NCBI GenBank assembly: GCA_913055635.1
Contig: CAJXLK010000032.1
Location: forward strand, 1-54,206
Reading direction: 5' to 3'
Length of the DNA stretch: 54,206 nucleotides
Origin: an uncultured Bacteroidota bacterium
GTDB taxonomy: Bacteria; Bacteroidota; Bacteroidia; Bacteroidales; UBA12077
Position numbers and translations under genes: made by a program
Shown: in pieces, positions 53,810 through 54,206 of the stretch
How the letters are laid out: each line of letters begins with the position of its first letter
How positions within the stretch are numbered: the first letter of the stretch is position 1
The notes under the pieces: generated by a model
What the model was told of the DNA's origin: nothing
Databases searched by the model: none
The model's input: only the letters and a program-made list of their open reading frames with translations

Positions 53810-54206
53810 ATGAAAGGAGTTTCAGGGGTCTTTTTGTTTTTTTGTCTCTTGGTTTCTGCTGCTTCCGCACAAAAAAAATTAACTGAACAAACCATCAACT
53901 GGCAGCCTCCCCGTCATTATCGGGTTCAACCCGATGCCCATCATCACCGATCGGGCCAATACTACCATTTTGAACATGCCCGCTATTTTAACCATCAAAC
54001 CCTTTTGCCCTATTATTATACTTTAATTCCCCTGAATCAACCCCACGATTACCGGGTTAAACTGGCCAATCAACAATTCCGGGAACTGAACCGGCAGGTC
54101 CAACTCAATGATGCCGCCCGTAAAAGCCTGGAAGATCAGGTGATCGTGGATAGCCGTTTGAGCTATGAACGAAACCGCCCATACTTGCAAGTGAAGTTTG
54201 TTCCCA
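53810..54206 (+). CDS. porU: T9SS sortase PorU, N-terminal part (runs off right edge)
   Basis: The frame from ATG 53810 stays open to the end and gives 132 residues. The signal peptide is KGVSGVFLFFCLLVSAASAQ. The mature part (LTEQTINWQPPRHYRV, the YHFEHARYFNHQTLLPYYYT strand, and VDSRLSYERNRPYLQV) matches the region ahead of the gingipain-like peptidase domain in PorU. PorU removes the sorting tail of T9SS substrates and attaches them to the surface. The catalytic part lies outside the window, so the call rests on the N-terminus and on its place opposite porP-gldK. Confidence 0.8.
   Translation, partial: MKGVSGVFLFFCLLVSAASAQKKLTEQTINWQPPRHYRVQPDAHHHRSGQYYHFEHARYFNHQTLLPYYYTLIPLNQPHDYRVKLANQQFRELNRQVQLNDAARKSLEDQVIVDSRLSYERNRPYLQVKFVP

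Overview
The window looks like a chromosomal segment of an anaerobic, fermentative member of the Bacteroidota, probably a Bacteroidales or Marinilabiliales relative. The evidence is a SusC/SusD pair, type IX secretion system (T9SS) genes and T9SS sorting tails, Bacteroidota-type TAnnTTTG promoter elements, a ferredoxin-linked 2-oxoacid oxidoreductase, an ADP-forming acyl-CoA synthetase and an [FeFe]-hydrogenase maturase. I see no phage, insertion sequence, CRISPR array, tRNA or rRNA.

Left part (1-8.8 kb). This is a mixed region with signs of gene loss: two secreted proteins (the first cut by the window edge), a chimeric two-component remnant, an ECF sigma factor overlapping a membrane protein, a NatA/NatB-type ABC exporter, a small outer-membrane barrel, an ABC permease reduced to its two ends, HydE and endonuclease V. 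Short palindromic repeats sit beside both gene remnants. A 14-bp tandem repeat lies between endonuclease V and a U32-family protein.

Amino-acid and oxoacid module (9.1-22.3 kb, all on the minus strand). It holds a U32-family protein, an Lrp/AsnC regulator, an HPr-kinase/PEPCK-superfamily P-loop protein, a four-subunit VOR/KOR-type 2-oxoacid:ferredoxin oxidoreductase (order D-A-B-C), a class I aminotransferase, a flavodoxin, an Mpv17-like membrane protein, a 50-residue membrane peptide and an ADP-forming acyl-CoA synthetase. Together they could run amino acid to 2-oxoacid to acyl-CoA to organic acid plus ATP, with electrons passed to ferredoxin or flavodoxin.

Alpha-glucan utilisation locus (22.6-43.9 kb). 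It holds a LacI regulator, SusC, SusD, a SusE-like lipoprotein, a T9SS-tailed protein with three starch-binding-like modules, a T9SS-tailed GH13 amylase, a lipoprotein GH13 amylase, 6-phosphofructokinase, and a maltose transporter / beta-phosphoglucomutase / GH65 maltose phosphorylase operon. Outside the cell, starch would be bound and cut. Inside, maltose would be split by phosphate, which saves ATP, and fed through glucose 6-phosphate to PFK. Two matching LacI-type palindromes (23705 and 43865) tie the two ends together as one regulon.

Right part (44.1-54.2 kb). This holds a stand-alone receiver protein, two small secreted proteins and housekeeping genes (ispE, dnaB, a HAD phosphatase, murF), then T9SS genes: gldK/porK and porP/sprF on the minus strand, and the start of porU on the plus strand, cut by the window edge. 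The T9SS would export the two tailed alpha-glucan proteins. GldK is followed by a terminator and murF rather than by gldLMN.
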